From assembly GCF_027595985.1 (NCBI RefSeq), contig NC_073303.1, positions 100,660,328-100,724,327 on the forward strand: a stretch of 64,000 bases of DNA, read 5' to 3'. This stretch comes from Sorex araneus. Its lineage: Eukaryota > Chordata > Mammalia > Eulipotyphla > Soricidae. Both the position numbers and the translations under genes were made by a program. This document shows, in pieces, positions 20,803 to 32,999 of this stretch. The notes under the pieces were generated by a model. The model made no database searches. It had not been told where the DNA came from and saw only the letters and a list, made by a program, of their open reading frames with translations. Position 1 is the stretch's first letter. Every line of letters starts with the position of its first letter.

Positions 20803-20984
20803 CTGCTGAGTCACGTGCACAGTCATAAATTGATTTCTTTTTCATGAAGTCAGAGCAAACTATGTCTAATAATCATGTTACTCTCACTCCATTTCTCCTA
20901 GTGTCTCTTTGCCACTGGAGCTATGATTCTCAATTCCCCAATGACTACATCAAAATGTTATCTTTTACTTATGATGATAAAATT

Positions 20985-21145
20985 CTGAGGTTAGAGAGAT
21001 ATCTCAAAGGGTTCTGCACATGCTTTATGCTTTGTATGCAGAGGCCAAGGGATTGACACCTAGCACTGTATGGTGCCACCAGCACAGCCAGGGGTGCAGA
21101 TCAGAAAGTAGCATTTGAGCAGAGATAAATGTGTCCCCAAAACCA
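20985..21145 (+). mobile_element. Old SOR-like SINE
   Basis: gttagagagatatctcaaag, then tgtatgcagaggccaaggg, then gcacagccaggggtgcagat. Confidence 0.55.
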
Positions 21146-21149
21146 AACA

Positions 21150-21203
21150 TATATATATTATATTATATATATTATATTATATTATATTATATATACATAT
21201 ATG
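21150..21203. repeat. TATAT-rich microsatellite
   Basis: Alternating TATAT and TATTA units after the SINE tail. Confidence 0.93.
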
Positions 21204-21869
21204 TATCACATGTCTAAATGTAAGCTTGTCCATTCAAAGTAAGTTTGTGCCTTGGGTAGATCTCCAGATTAGCAAGACTACATTGCATTCGTTCAAATTT
21301 GCACGTTGAATTTCATTTATAAAAATTAAAGTCTTTAATCCACCTTAAAAAAATTTTTAAAGTCTTGTATGTCTTTGGGTTAAACAAAGATTATGAGTCA
21401 TTTTCTTTGGAAAAATATACCTGTACATGCACGTATATATCAGCATGTGTCTACAATTTCATAAGTCTGTGAATTCTTGATTATTGTAACATTATCTTCA
21501 ATGAGTTATGGATTAGAAGACTAAACGATTATGATTTTTTGTCTATTTGTAAACCTAACACCTGGGATAGAGTTTATATAGCCAAATAACCCCTAATACA
21601 CAGTTGAATAAATGAATGGATGAATTAAGGGTAAAAGCAAATGTAGAGCTTGTTAGGTGTCTGTCACACATGGGTATGACTGATTTTTGTAGATTACCAC
21701 ACTGAAGTTTCATAAGAGAGAATGCCAAGTCACCAAAAGCTTCAGTTATTTGTTCAAGGTTACTTGCTTAGTTTTATTATTTATTTATTTTTTTAAATGT
21801 AGGAGTACTGCTCTTTATTCAGCCATTGATTAAGCTGATTGAATTGGGCATGAACTCCATATTACTTTT
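21204..21869. other. AT-rich intergenic, possible MIR trace
   Basis: 21,610-21,780 has a MIR-like order (tgaatggatgaattaagg; ttatttgttcaaggttact), but weakly. No gene. Confidence 0.35.
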
Positions 21870-23360
21870 TTTTTTTATTTAATCACCAGGAGATACAGTC
21901 ACAAAGCTTTCATGTTCGAGATTCAGCCGTACGAAGATCGAACACCCATCCCTCCACCAGTGCACACTTTCTCACTTTCTACCATGATGTCCCCAGAATA
22001 TCACTCTCCCCCCACCCATCCCAGCCCAGTCCTCACCCTGCCTCCATGGCAGGCAATTTCCCCAATACTCTCTTTCTACTTTTGGGCATTATGTTCTGCT
22101 CGAATTTTCCCACCACCATTCAAGCCAGCCTGCCAGGGGCAGATGCTAGATCATTTATTGTCCATTGCTTATTTTGAATATCTTGGGTGTCAAAGCCATG
22201 TGCTTCTAGAATCCTAGATTGTAAATGGTTGGGTTTCAGAGACAATTCTGTAGGGCACTAATCCACTTTGGGATTCAATTTTAGTATATGTGTTGATGAA
22301 GCGAGCACCCATTTTGGGATTCAATTGGGTGTCTCTGGACCAGGGCTGTTGGTGCGCTAAGTTGGTGCCCAGAGGCACATTGTAGGTGTGACATGCAGGC
22401 TGACAAGAGGGCGGGGATCCGAGGAGGGACAGCCTGGCACCTCTGCCACCATGCAGCATGGAGATTTGGTCCTGGAACCCGCATACCTGGGCCTTGCTTG
22501 TGGAAGCTCTTGGTTGCCGGGATTCCATCTGGAGCAGGCGGGGAGACTTGCACCTGCTCCATCGGGGGTGCTCCATACTGAGCCATACCGATGAAATTGG
22601 CTCAGTATGGGGTCCAGAGAGATCTCCAGCTCTGTGGTGTCTCCTGGGATTCACTACTGTGTCTCTGGCTCTTGATTTCTTTCGAGATTTATTTATGGGT
22701 CTCTGAAACAAGGCCGGTAATAGGTTTTACAGGGTGGTGCTGGAGTTGGTTTGTGGGGGGTGACTGCCAGTGCTTCCATGTGTATTGGGAAGTGGGGGAA
22801 GGTAGCCCACCCCAACTCTATGAAAGCCTGGAGACTTCAGTCACAAAACCCGCATACCTGAATTTTCAGTAGATTATATCTTGGTGAGGTCTGTCCTGAG
22901 ACGGTGGAGTCAGGCTGGGGGTATGGCAGCAATTTTGGATTGTAGAAGCAAGAGGCTGCTGGGAGCTCTGCTTGGGCAGGCACAGGCCAACATGTCCCTC
23001 TGATTGACCCCAGTCTGTCCAGCCATGTGAGAGTTTGAGGTAAATTGTGGCTTTTGGTCTCTTTCGGAATCTATCTATGGGTCTCTGAGATAAGGCTAAT
23101 AAATGAGATTATATAACTGAGCCAGAGGTGGTTGTAGGCATGGCTCCCACATACCTAACTTTTGGCCGTTTAATTTCTTGGTAAACTTGGTCCCAAGTTG
23201 TTGGGGTCGGGCCAAAGGCACAGCAGCAATTTTGGGGTGTCAGGAAACCTGAAGGCACCATCAGGCTGCTGATACTCTTGCCCCCACAGGTACAGGTGGA
23301 CCTGTTGGTGGCATCATACCCCCGTACTTGGTTAATTTTAGAGTCCACAATTATAACCAC
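21870..23360 (-). mobile_element. L1-like retroelement with tandem internal units
   Basis: The left end is an antisense 3' terminus (aatcaccaggagatacagtc; catccctccaccagtgcaca) shared with family i. To its right are imperfect direct repeats: gggtctctgaaacaaggc near 22,697 and gggtctctgagataaggct near 23,079 (about 382 bp apart), and gcagcaattttgg at about 22,926 and 23,222. No intact ORF is present. Confidence 0.55.
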
Positions 23361-23894
23361 TTGATTAGAAATAAAATGAGGTAAAATATTTTAAACATTT
23401 TTTTTTAATTTGTATTTAACTGATACCTCTGGAGAGGCACCTAGTATTTCCAGCACTAGAGGCCAACGTTCCTTTCAGGCAGTGTCACAGGTAATCCAAT
23501 CCAGATGGAAAATTTTGTGAGCTCTTGCTCCTTTCTGAGGTCCAAATCGAGAACTCTTGGTTTAAAGAATCAGAAGCAGAGTTTCTTTTAAACAGAAATA
23601 TGCCCTTATAAATGACCAAGATGAATGGGGTTGGTTGATCACTTTTTAAAATGCATTGACATTAACATCAACCCTGAATATCATAGGCTTGCTGGACTTG
23701 CCCCTCATGTACCAACCACCTCTTTGGAATCTTTCATCAGCTCTATTTATCTAGAACAAACAGTACCATGTGCCCAAATGTCATTGGCCAAACACAAAGA
23801 AGTTGATTGCTTTTAAATTGTCATCATGGAAAATCCTTGTTACTGGAAAATTTGTAAGTGATAAAGTTGGTGAAGGTTACAGTGCCAGGAAAGG
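23361..23894. other. Intergenic, no feature recognised
   Basis: No convincing repeat or gene. Confidence 0.35.
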
Positions 23895-24060
23895 GAACAT
23901 CTGGATTCTACTCCTACTGTATGAGCGAATTAGACAGCTACTGGTCCTGGATCTCTGTTTCTCATCAATAAAATGGGAGAACTGCGCAGGTAATCTCTAG
24001 AGATCTTTAAAGTTCTAAGAGACTGTGAGAGTGTGGATATATTTAGCACTGAGTCTCAGC
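23895..24060 (-). mobile_element. MIR-like SINE
   Basis: Antisense MIR order: catctggattctactcctac, gatctctgtttctcatcaat, aaaatgggagaactgc. Confidence 0.65.
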
Positions 24061-24416
24061 AATGTGTCAAAAGCCACAGAGGAAGAGGTGAGATGAACTT
24101 TTCTTTCTTGTGTTCATTCAGGAAATATTTATTGATTATGGTTGTTGACATTGAACAGCATTCCTATCTTTATGGACTTTAACTTCCACTGAAGGAGTGG
24201 ATAATAAAGAAGGTAAACGAATGATGTCTACCGCATATATGAAGATGATGAGTAACACAGAGCAGAGTAGAAGTTTTGACTTGTGTACCTCTGAAATTTA
24301 TATTTTGAAGTGTTAATTCCTAGTATCTCAAAGTGTGAGCTTATTTTGGAACAGTCTTTGCAGATGTGTTAGTTAGCATTAAGTCTTTTATTTCTTTTGG
24401 GATCATAGTGTCCCAG

Positions 24417-24655
24417 TATATACATATATATTTACACAAAACACTATGTGAATATATACATATATGTGTGTATATATGTATACATATGTATGATACACAT
24501 ACACATATAGTGGTGTTGGAGATCAAACCAGTGCTTCACACATGAAAGTGTTCTACTATTGACTAACAGCCTCAATGCAATATACATATATATGTATAGT
24601 ACAGACACACATACATCTATCTATCTATATTTATATGTATATATATTTAACTTAA
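24417..24655. repeat. TA/CA-rich microsatellite cluster
   Basis: Two blocks of tatacatata-type repeats (24,417-24,508 and 24,578-24,655) flank an old SINE fragment (24,509-24,577, gttggagatcaaaccagtgc). Confidence 0.85.
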
Positions 24656-24824
24656 ACCTAGATGTTCTTGGGGGCACTGGGACCACTCTTAGTGATGTGG
24701 TTTTAATAGAGTAAGTCACCTAGTGACGTAATAGAGCAAGAACTATTATTCTATATGCCCAGTATACTTTCTTTTAGGAAATTATATTATTATTGTTGTT
24801 ATTTATATCATCATTAATATTATG

Positions 24825-25003
24825 TTTTGGGTCACACCTGGCAGTGCTAAAGGGTCAGTCACATGCCAAGAAAGCACCTTACTATCTTCAATATCTCTCC
24901 AGCATATAATTTTTTGTTTTTGTTTTATTTTGTGGTGTTGGGATCAAAGTAGGGCTTAGTACATGAGAGGCATTATCTTCACCACTGAGCTGCATCTCTG
25001 TTC
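24825..25003 (-). mobile_element. Old SOR-like SINE fragments
   Basis: tttgggtcacacctggcagt to atatctctccagc, followed by a second fragment with gggatcaaagtagggc. Both are shortened. Confidence 0.55.
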
Positions 25004-25085
25004 TTTTTTATGACTTTTGGAGGGATTGGGCCAACTATTTCCTGAAATGACAGGTATTCTATATTTCCTTGTGGAGGTGATGGTT

Positions 25086-25266
25086 ATTTTTTTTTTTTTT
25101 TTGCTTTTTGGGTCACACCTGGCAATGCACAAGTGTTACTCCTGGCTCTGTACTCCAGAATTACTCCTGGCAGTGCTCAGGGGACCATATGAAATGTTGG
25201 GAATCGAACCTGGGTCTGCCACGTGCAAGGCAAACACCCTACCCGCTGTGCTATTGCTCCAGCCCC
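25086..25266 (-). mobile_element. SOR-type SINE, type A
   Basis: Full-length with a long poly-T tail. The TSD tgatggtt is at 25,078-25,085 and 25,267-25,274. Confidence 0.94.
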
Positions 25267-25544
25267 TGATGGTTCTTTATATAGTGGGTAGTTCATTGTA
25301 TCTAAAGTTGGTTTATACTTATATATAAAGATGGTTATTGACATGTGGTTCTTTATATACACTTTATTCAGCTTGAAAAGAACTGAATTAGTTTTTGTAG
25401 ATTAGTACTTGATAAAAATGTTGTACTGGGAAAATTCTGTATCTTGGAATTGTAGACCAGTGGTTCACTACTAGGAATAATTTCTTGCCATCCCTCACCT
25501 ACAGAGAACACTTAATATTATCTAGGACCATTTTTTGTTTTACA

Positions 25545-25700
25545 AATGGGAGGAGAATTGTAGTGCTATCTGTAGGTTCAATATCCAGGACCTCCTATGA
25601 TCCTTCTAGCCATGCCAGAAATGATTCCTGTGTGCAGAGTCAGCAATAAGCCTTGAGCACCACTAGGTGTGGCCCAATCAGCCCCACACCCTCAAAGAAT
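25545..25700 (+). mobile_element. Old SOR-like SINE
   Basis: cgttcaatatccagg-type head remnant (aggttcaatatccaggacc), then gcagagtcagcaataagcc and accactaggtgtggcccaat. Confidence 0.65.
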
Positions 25701-25925
25701 GTCCATAATGCTAAGGTCTGTCAGTCATCACCAAGACTCTCTTTCACACACTGTAGACCAACTCTTTAGGGGCCAAACCGTAACCCAGCCACAAGACAAA
25801 TGAATTATAGCTAAACATTATTACTTCTCAGTGTTGCTTCTTGCTTGCACTTTTCATGAAGAAGAAATAAATGGGTCATAAACTTGTAGAAGAGAAAGGT
25901 GACTTTGGGGAATCAGAATATCAGA

Positions 25926-26065
25926 ATGAGGGGCAGAGAGACATTACAGCAGTTACGACTCTTGTTTTGCATGCAGTGGGCCCAGTTTTGATCTCTGACA
26001 CCACATGTTTTTCCCTGAGCACCTTCAGGAATAATTCCTCTACATAAAAGGTGCTGGTTTTTAAA
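25926..26065 (+). mobile_element. Old SOR-like SINE
   Basis: ggggcagagagacattacag, then ttgttttgcatgcagtgggc, then gagcaccttcaggaataatt. Confidence 0.6.
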
Positions 26066-26074
26066 AAATACCAG

Positions 26075-26236
26075 GAAGACACACTATTAATTATTTAGTT
26101 TTTTTACTTTTTAATTGAATCATTGTGAGATAGACCCTTACAAAGCTGTTCATGATTAGATTTCAGTCATACAGTGCTCATACAGTGTTCCAATACCTCC
26201 TTCCACCAGTGTACATTTACCAGCACCAGTTGGTAA
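26075..26236 (-). mobile_element. L1-like 3' end (family i), antisense
   Basis: attgaatcattgtgagatag, ttacaaagctgttcatgatt and tccttccaccagtgtacatt mirror the ends at 18,456 and 33,000. The pyrimidine tract follows. Confidence 0.65.
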
Positions 26237-26638
26237 ATTCTTTTTCTCCTCCTCCTCCTGCTCCTCCTCCTCCTCCTCCTCCTCCCTCCTCCTTCTCCTC
26301 CTCCTTCTTCTTTCTTCTTCTTCTTCTTCTTCTTCTTCTTCTTCTTCTTCTTCTTCTTCTTCTTCTTCTTCTTCTTCTTCTTCTTCTTCTTCTTCTTCTT
26401 CTTCTTCTTCTTCTTCTTCTTCTTCTTCTTCTTCTCCTCCTTCTTCTTTCTTCTTCTTCTTCTTCTTCTTCTTCTTCTTCTTCTTCTTCTTCTTCTTCTT
26501 CTTCTTCTTCTTCTTCTTCTTCTTCTTCTTTTCTTCTTTTTTTCCTCTTAATCTTCCTCTCCTCCTCCTCCTCCTCCTCCTCCTCCTCCTCCTCCTCTCC
26601 TCCTCCTCCTTCTTTTTCTTCTCCTCCTTCTCCTTCCT
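26237..26638. repeat. (TTC)n/(TCC)n homopyrimidine tract
   Basis: About 400 bases, including one pure run of about 41 TTC units (26,312-26,434) and another of about 27 (26,449-26,529), bordered by TCC blocks. Confidence 0.97.
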
Positions 26639-27568
26639 CTGAAACGTTATCAAGAATAGCCCTTAGCCTACTTTTAACACTCTGATCTTGTCCGGCGTGA
26701 CCATTCCCAGCTATTATTGTCATATTGGTCTCTTCTCTATCTTACCTACCCTCAGCCCCATACACACTTGTGGTTAATTCCAGTCATTTACCAGTCTTCC
26801 TAACCCCTGTTTGCCCTGGCCATGGATATTAGTCTTCTACTCTCTCTATTTTTTTTATAGAGTTTTTCACAATAGTTGATTACATTCAATATTTCAACAC
26901 CAATCCAACCACCATTACACCTTCCTACCACCATTATTTCAAATTTTCCTACCACCACTCAAGACTTCCCCACAGAAAAATGCTAGATAATTTATTTTGT
27001 ATTGCTTGTTATGAACAGTATGAGATGTCTGTAAGGGTCTATCTCATAGTGATTCACTAAAAAGGTTTAAAAAATAATATGAGGTGTCCTGAAATTCTAA
27101 AATTTTAAATAATTTGGGTCCAGAAATATCTCTGCAGTGAACTGCTCAGTTCCAAGATTCATTTGTGAGTCTCTGGATCATGGCCGTTAATGTGCTTAAA
27201 TGGTACCTGGAGGCATTTTGTGGACATGACAGTCAGGAGGACCCTGGAAGGGTGGGGAGATGGGAATGGGTGGTACGTTCCTGACCCCTTGAGCCTTGGC
27301 ATTTTCAGTCACAGAGCCCCCATACCCAGGTTTTTTCAGAGGATTTATTCTTTTGCATGGGGGGCCCAGGACAAGTCTGTGAAGATCGGGCCATGAGGGT
27401 GGTGGCAATTGAGTTCTGGAGGTTTGCAGCTGCCAGGGTTCATTTGGGGCAAGTGGAGAGAGGATGCCTTCTCTCATTTGAGGGAGCCCCAGTGAAATCA
27501 ACCTGGCACAAGGTCTAGAGACTTCTCTGCACCGAGCTGCTCGGTTCTGAGATTCATTTGTGAGTCTA

Positions 27569-27570
<2 letters not shown>
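26639..27570 (-). mobile_element. L1-like retroelement (family ii end and body), antisense
   Basis: Near 26,866 begins the antisense family ii end (cattcaatatttcaacacc; accttcctaccaccatta). 27,119-27,570 holds two related units about 390 bp apart (ctctgcagtgaactgctcag and ctctgcaccgagctgctcgg). The first 220 bases are assigned only by position. Confidence 0.5.
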
Positions 27571-27607
<37 letters not shown>

Positions 27608-27612
27608 TATAG
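27571..27612. repeat. (TA)n microsatellite
   Basis: About 17 TA units plus a short CATATATA end. Confidence 0.95.
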
Positions 27613-27834
27613 ATAGTCATTGCAATGGAGCCTCCATATTGTGAAGAAACTCAACTAATCTATGACAGAATCCTTGTAGAAAAGATCTAAGAATCCTAGA
27701 TGACTCTCCAAGATGAGTTCCCAGTTGACAGTTATCCTAGTCATGACCTACCAGCCCTGCTACTGCTTCATGTTGAATGTGTATCTCCAAGCTTCCTCAG
27801 TTCATTTTGCAGGAGGAAAGGTGCACTTCCTCTG

Positions 27835-28250
27835 CTGAAGGATGGCCAATGGATTACAGACATGTGAATATTACTCAGCTTTAAGACTAAGTCTTATGTT
27901 TCACCGCAATGTCAATGGTGCTAGAAGATGTCATGTTGAGGTAATAAGTCAGAAGAAAGACAAATGTCAGATGATCTCTGATCTCATCATCAGTGTTTAT
28001 AAGGGAACAAAGAAGGGAATAGGTAGTGACCAATGCAACAAACCCTTAGGCTTTGCCTGCTGAACTAAGCTTACCTAAGCGGATGAGCAGTGGAGGATGG
28101 GAAGGAACCTGAGGATCCTGTGGACAGTGGTGGAAGGATGTTACCCCTTTGGTGGTTCATGTGGTGTGGGTAATAGTGTAAGTCTAAAATACATGATCAT
28201 TTACACGTGGTAAGTCAAATATTTCCTCAATAAATTAAAAACATTAAGAT
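27835..28250 (+). mobile_element. Old L1-like 3' end
   Basis: gatggccaatggattacag, aatattactcagctttaag, aggtaataagtcagaagaaa, then a G-rich part and an A-rich end, as in L1 3' regions. Confidence 0.65.
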
Positions 28251-28399
28251 ACACACATAAAACTATGAACATCAGGTAACCATTTATAAAAGTGATTGAA
28301 AAGTCATATTAAATGACAAAAGTAACCCACAAAATGAAACGTGAAGTAAGCTTATAACAATGTAAAGAGAGAAAAAACTTTCATTTTTTTTTAACTTTT

Positions 28400-28575
28400 C
28401 CTAAATTCCCAGCACCTTGTGTATTCCTTTTATTTCACCTACTAACAACTCTACAAGGAAACATTATTATCCTTGCTTTACAGGTCAGGGGGACCAAGGG
28501 TCAGTAATATTAAGTCACTTGCATAGAATCTAAGAGCTAATATATGACTAAGCCAAAGATCAGGCCCACATTGAA
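28400..28575 (+). mobile_element. MIR-like SINE
   Basis: Plus-strand MIR order: cattattatccttgctttac, aggtcagggggaccaagg, taagtcacttgcatagaatc. Confidence 0.7.
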
Positions 28576-28673
28576 GAGGATGGAATTAATTGTAGATAGT
28601 GAGTAGGTTGGGTTAGAATTGAGGGTAGGACAGAGAAAATGAGAACATGTTATGCATCAGAAATGAGATTAGG

Positions 28674-28860
28674 GGCACTGGAGCAATAGCACAGTGGGTA
28701 GGGTGTTTGTCTTGCACGTGGCCAACCCGGGTTCGATTCCCAACATCCCATATGGTACCCTGAGTGCTGCCAGGGGTGATTCCTGAGTGCATGAGGCAGG
28801 AGTAACCCCTGTGCATCGCTGGGTGTGACCCAAAAACAAAAAAGCAAACAAACAAAAAAA
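28674..28860 (+). mobile_element. SOR-type SINE, type A
   Basis: Full-length. The 15-bp TSD agaaatgagattagg is at 28,659-28,673 and 28,861-28,875. Confidence 0.95.
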
Positions 28861-28904
28861 AGAAATGAGATTAGGTGAGGTTATTGTTGGTTTTTTGTTT
28901 TCCA

Positions 28905-29175
28905 TTTTTTTTTTAGGAGGGGCTATTCTCAGGAGGTTCCTAGGAGCCCTGGGGGCCACTTCCTACCAAGGTTCTTGGCCAACTAGGCCTGTGGGTCAAT
29001 GCAAAGAACCAATGATGTGGCACTGGTGGTGCTATGGACCTTCAGGTGAGCTCTATTGCTGAACTTGAATCACGTGGCGATGCTTGAATGACCATATGAT
29101 GCCAGGCATTAAATGCAGGTTTGTAGGTATGTAACATGCACCTTAACCCCTGTACTATCTTCTTGGACCCCTCAA
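28905..29175 (-). mobile_element. Old SOR-like SINE
   Basis: The clear part is 29,025-29,170: accatatgatgccaggcatt, atgtaacatgcaccttaacc, actatcttcttggacccc. Confidence 0.5.
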
Positions 29176-29548
29176 AGGCTATTCTTTTGCTGTCCACTGC
29201 ATTCACTCTTTCAGCAGAAATATCTTTCAAATTATGGTTTCCTTGTATTCTTAATCAGTAAGAGGCTATTTAGCAGCTACTGAGCTGGCACTCTGCCAAG
29301 CATGACTGGAAGGAAGGAAATCCTGATACTTGAACCTGATAGGGATCTAGTAATTTCTGGGGGAACTCCAGGACATCTCTGGGCAGATGGACAGATGAGT
29401 GAATGAGACCAGTGAGAATGAATATCTTCCTGACACTATTTGCAAAGTTATGGTAGAGAGAGGGATAGTATGTTCTAAGACCATGACTTCCTACTTTGTT
29501 CTAAATGTTTAGAATTCTAAAAAGAAGGGTTTCTTAGAGACAGATGAC
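29176..29548. other. Intergenic, no feature recognised
   Basis: No repeat or gene recognised. Confidence 0.4.
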
Positions 29549-29930
29549 TGAAGAGCCTGAGAAATAATACAGGGGTTAAGGGATTTGCCTTGCACACACC
29601 AACCCTAGTTTGATCCCCAGTACTGCATGGTAGAACTGGAGCAGAGCACAGCGGTTAGGGCATTTTCCTTGCACGAGGCCGACCTGGGTTCGATTTCTCT
29701 GCCCCTCTCGGAGAGCATGGCAGAGCCTGGCAAGCTGCCCATGGCGTATTTGATATGCCTAAAACAGTAACAACAAGTCTCACAATGGAGACGTTACTGG
29801 TGCCCACTTGAGCAAATTGATAATGAATGGGACGACAGTGCTACTGTGCTACTGCATGGTACTGTGTGTCTCTGGGAATAATTCCTGAGCACAGATCTAG
29901 GAGTAGCCCCTGAACACTCACTGGTTGTGA
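29549..29930 (+). mobile_element. Old SOR-like SINE split by a type B copy
   Basis: Left part (29,549-29,632) and right part (29,863-29,930) join into one copy. Its A-rich end runs straight into the purine tract, so that tract grew from this tail. Confidence 0.75.
29633..29849 (+). mobile_element. SOR-type SINE, type B, nested
   Basis: Head shortened at its start and about 30 body bases missing after ctctcggagag. Tail gacagtgctactgtgctac. TSD tactgcatggta at 29,621-29,632 and 29,851-29,862. Confidence 0.93.
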
Positions 29931-30492
<562 letters not shown>

Positions 30493-30799
30493 GGAAGAAG
30501 ACTGCAACAATGAGTAATTTGATGTGCAAAAGCCTTGATATTGCTCTTAGGATGCTCCCCAGGGAAAAGAAGGAACAAAATGTCAGGGTCCTTCCCATTT
30601 GAACAACACTCAACAGTTTTTTTTTTTTTTTAACAGTTTTTAAAAGAGTCCTCATGTATCTAATAAAGAAAACCAAACTCCAGGACAGCTCCCAGTGATA
30701 CTGACTGTCCTGTTGTCATTCTTTGCTATTATTCTCTCCTTGAAGAGTAGAATTGACCATACAACTCAATAGGCTACTGCAAGGGATGAATTAGACTTT
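30493..30799. other. Intergenic, no feature recognised
   Basis: One T-run at about 30,618; otherwise unremarkable. Confidence 0.4.
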
Positions 30800-31280
30800 T
30801 GAGGTTAGATTATGAAAGCTGTTGTGACTTCCTCTTGGAAAACTAGTTTTGGAAGAAGTCAGATGTAGTGTCATGAAGATACCCCAACACTCTCTTGTCC
30901 TCTGACCACGAACCAAGATTCTGTGTTAACAGTTCCTAACTACATACACTTCAGCCTTTAGAGGACTATGGCTGAGCCTCAGAACTGCAACTTCTTGAAA
31001 GATATCGGACCAAATTCACTCCACCTAAGGGACAAATACAGGGGATAAAATGCTTGTTTTGTATGTAGCCAGCCCCAGTTCAGTCCCTCGCACTGATATG
31101 TTTTGATATGGCTCTCCCAGGGTAGCAGGAGTAGTCCTTGAGTATGGGTGTGGTCCCAAAACTAACAACAAAATCACTCAGCCAAACTGTGACAACCTAA
31201 GATCATTACCCACAGGCAATAAATGTTTACTGTTATTTAAGTCACTGGGTTTGTGGGTAATTTGTGATACAAAATAAAGA
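30800..31280 (+). mobile_element. MaLR-like solo LTR relic
   Basis: The 3' part, caataaatgtttactgttat then taagtcactgggtttgtggg, resembles the end of MLT1-type LTRs of old endogenous retrovirus-like elements. An old SINE interrupts it. No coding sequence. The family call is from memory and approximate. Confidence 0.45.
31018..31172 (+). mobile_element. Old SOR-like SINE, nested in LTR relic
   Basis: atacaggggataaaatgctt, then gccccagttcagtccctcgc, then tatgggtgtggtcccaaaac. Confidence 0.65.
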
Positions 31281-31289
31281 AGACAATCA

Positions 31290-31660
31290 TCTTATATTTG
31301 TTTTGAGCTTTCCAAAAGCAAGTATGTAGAGTATGTAGGTTGTTTTTTCTTTTCTAAAATTTAAAGTATTCTTTTGTTCTATTTAATTATTATAAGTGAT
31401 GTCTGCTTGTTATAAACTAATTGGGAAAATTCAGAAATGAAAAACAAAGACAAATATTTCCTACAATTTACAATGCGATAGTTATTAACAATATATATCT
31501 TCTTGCAGGTTTTCACGTATAATATTTTATGTAGTACAAATAAACATGCATTACATTTACAAATGCATTTTAGTTTATTAAGAAATTCCCAGGGAGAGTA
31601 GGTACAAGGTAAAACATAAAATAAAATGGAAAGACATTCAAAGAAATCTTTTCTCACGTA
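31290..31660 (-). mobile_element. Possible very old L1-like fragment
   Basis: tattaacaatatatatcttc then gcaggttttcacgtataata look like eroded L1 3' UTR. Weak. Confidence 0.3.
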
Positions 31661-31678
31661 CCTCTAATTCCACTTCTT

Positions 31679-31857
31679 TCTGCTTGTTTGTTTTTTGGTC
31701 TGAGGCCACACCCGACTTTGCTCAGGGCTTGCTCCTGACCCTGTGTTCAAGATCACTCATAGTAGAGGCCCAAGGGACCATATGTCATGACAAGGATCAA
31801 ACCTAGGTGTGTCGTATGCAGGGCAATCACCTTACCTGCTTTACATCTCTCTGGCCC
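31679..31857 (-). mobile_element. Diverged SOR-type SINE with preserved TSD
   Basis: gaggccacacccgactttgc to acatctctctggccc. The TSD aattccacttctt is at 31,666-31,678 and 31,858-31,870, exact despite the element's divergence. Confidence 0.85.
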
Positions 31858-31870
31858 AATTCCACTTCTT

Positions 31871-32171
31871 AGAATCAAAGACTATCTTCAGGCTCTGCAT
31901 GACTTATCAGGGGTCTTCTTTGCATGGGTGATGATATCGTCTTCAAGATAAGCTGCTAACTCAACAGTGACTAATAGCATAATTTGAGATATTCCAAAAT
32001 ATTATGTCAGAATTACTTAACAAATCCTATATGAACAGATATTTCGTTTCCTCAAATTTTCCAATACAGAGACACTGTCTCAGGAGATTTTTTGCATGCA
32101 TATAATTTTTGTCTGGTTATTTTCTTTGAATTAATTTCCACAAGTGAAATTTTGGGGGCCAAAGCGCATGC
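31871..32171. other. Intergenic, no feature recognised
   Basis: No repeat or gene recognised. Confidence 0.4.
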
Positions 32172-32343
32172 ATTTTGTTTGTTTTGGGGCCACACCCAGC
32201 AGTTCTCAGTGGTTCGTCCTGAGACTAACCATTCAAGGGTCATTCCTGGAGTTGTTCTGGGGACTTTACGGGATAATGAGGACCAGTCTCGGGGTCAACA
32301 TCTTGGCAGGGTATGTGACCCTCGATACTATCTCTTCAGCCCC
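32172..32343 (-). mobile_element. Old SOR-like SINE
   Basis: ggggccacacccagcagttc, then ctggggactttacgggataa, then atactatctcttcagcccc. Flanks gcatgcatttt and acatgcactttt may be its TSD. Confidence 0.7.
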
Positions 32344-32374
32344 TATACATGCACTTTTAAATTCCTTTATGGAC

Positions 32375-32490
32375 AATACATGAGAGATGTTGAATATCTT
32401 CATTTTATAGACCAGGAAAATGAAAATTCTAGAGTTCAGTGACTTCCCTCAAGTCATGAAGTTGGTACATGGCAGAATTAGAACTCTTGT
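32375..32490 (+). mobile_element. MIR-like SINE fragment
   Basis: cttcattttatagaccagga, aaatgaaaattctagagttc, ttggtacatggcagaattag. Confidence 0.65.
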
Positions 32491-32999
32491 CCCAACTTGG
32501 GAGTTTTGCGTCTCATTGCCTTCCCTACTCTATCAAAGATCTCAGAGCAGGGTGTGGGCTATCTATGAGGAAAAGGCCATCAAAGAAGAGCAGATGACTC
32601 TCTTGCTGTCAAGCCAGAGCCCTTTATGCTTGTTCCCTCAGCTGAGGGGAGGCCTTGGCATTTTCTCTTGTCCCTTGAAAAAAAGCAGACGTGGGCTGAG
32701 CTATTTAAAGTTTCAAGAATGAAAGGACGGTGTGGAATCAAGAGTTAACTGGAAAATGATGGGAATGTCTAGAATTCCATTGTCAAGAAGATGTGAAAGG
32801 CATCTTGTGAAACAAACATAGCCCAACTTATTATTCCTTTGTATTGCCTATCACAGTCGGTCCTAATAGTCACAACACTTGCCTCGAAGGGCTTTCTGGG
32901 ATTGAATAGGAAGTAAAAGCCGGGACTAACCATGCCAGGAAGGCTGGGAATTGAGTCTCAGCTATGGCCTAATTCATGGTGCAGTATTAAGTGACTTTT
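32491..32999. other. Intergenic, no feature recognised
   Basis: No repeat or gene recognised; an open frame at 32,420-32,722 overlaps the MIR and has no known product. Confidence 0.35.

Noticed and set aside
26152..26723. Long Leu/Ser and Glu/Lys/Arg open frames
   Set aside because: Translation of the TTC/TCC triplet tract, with no start context or domain.
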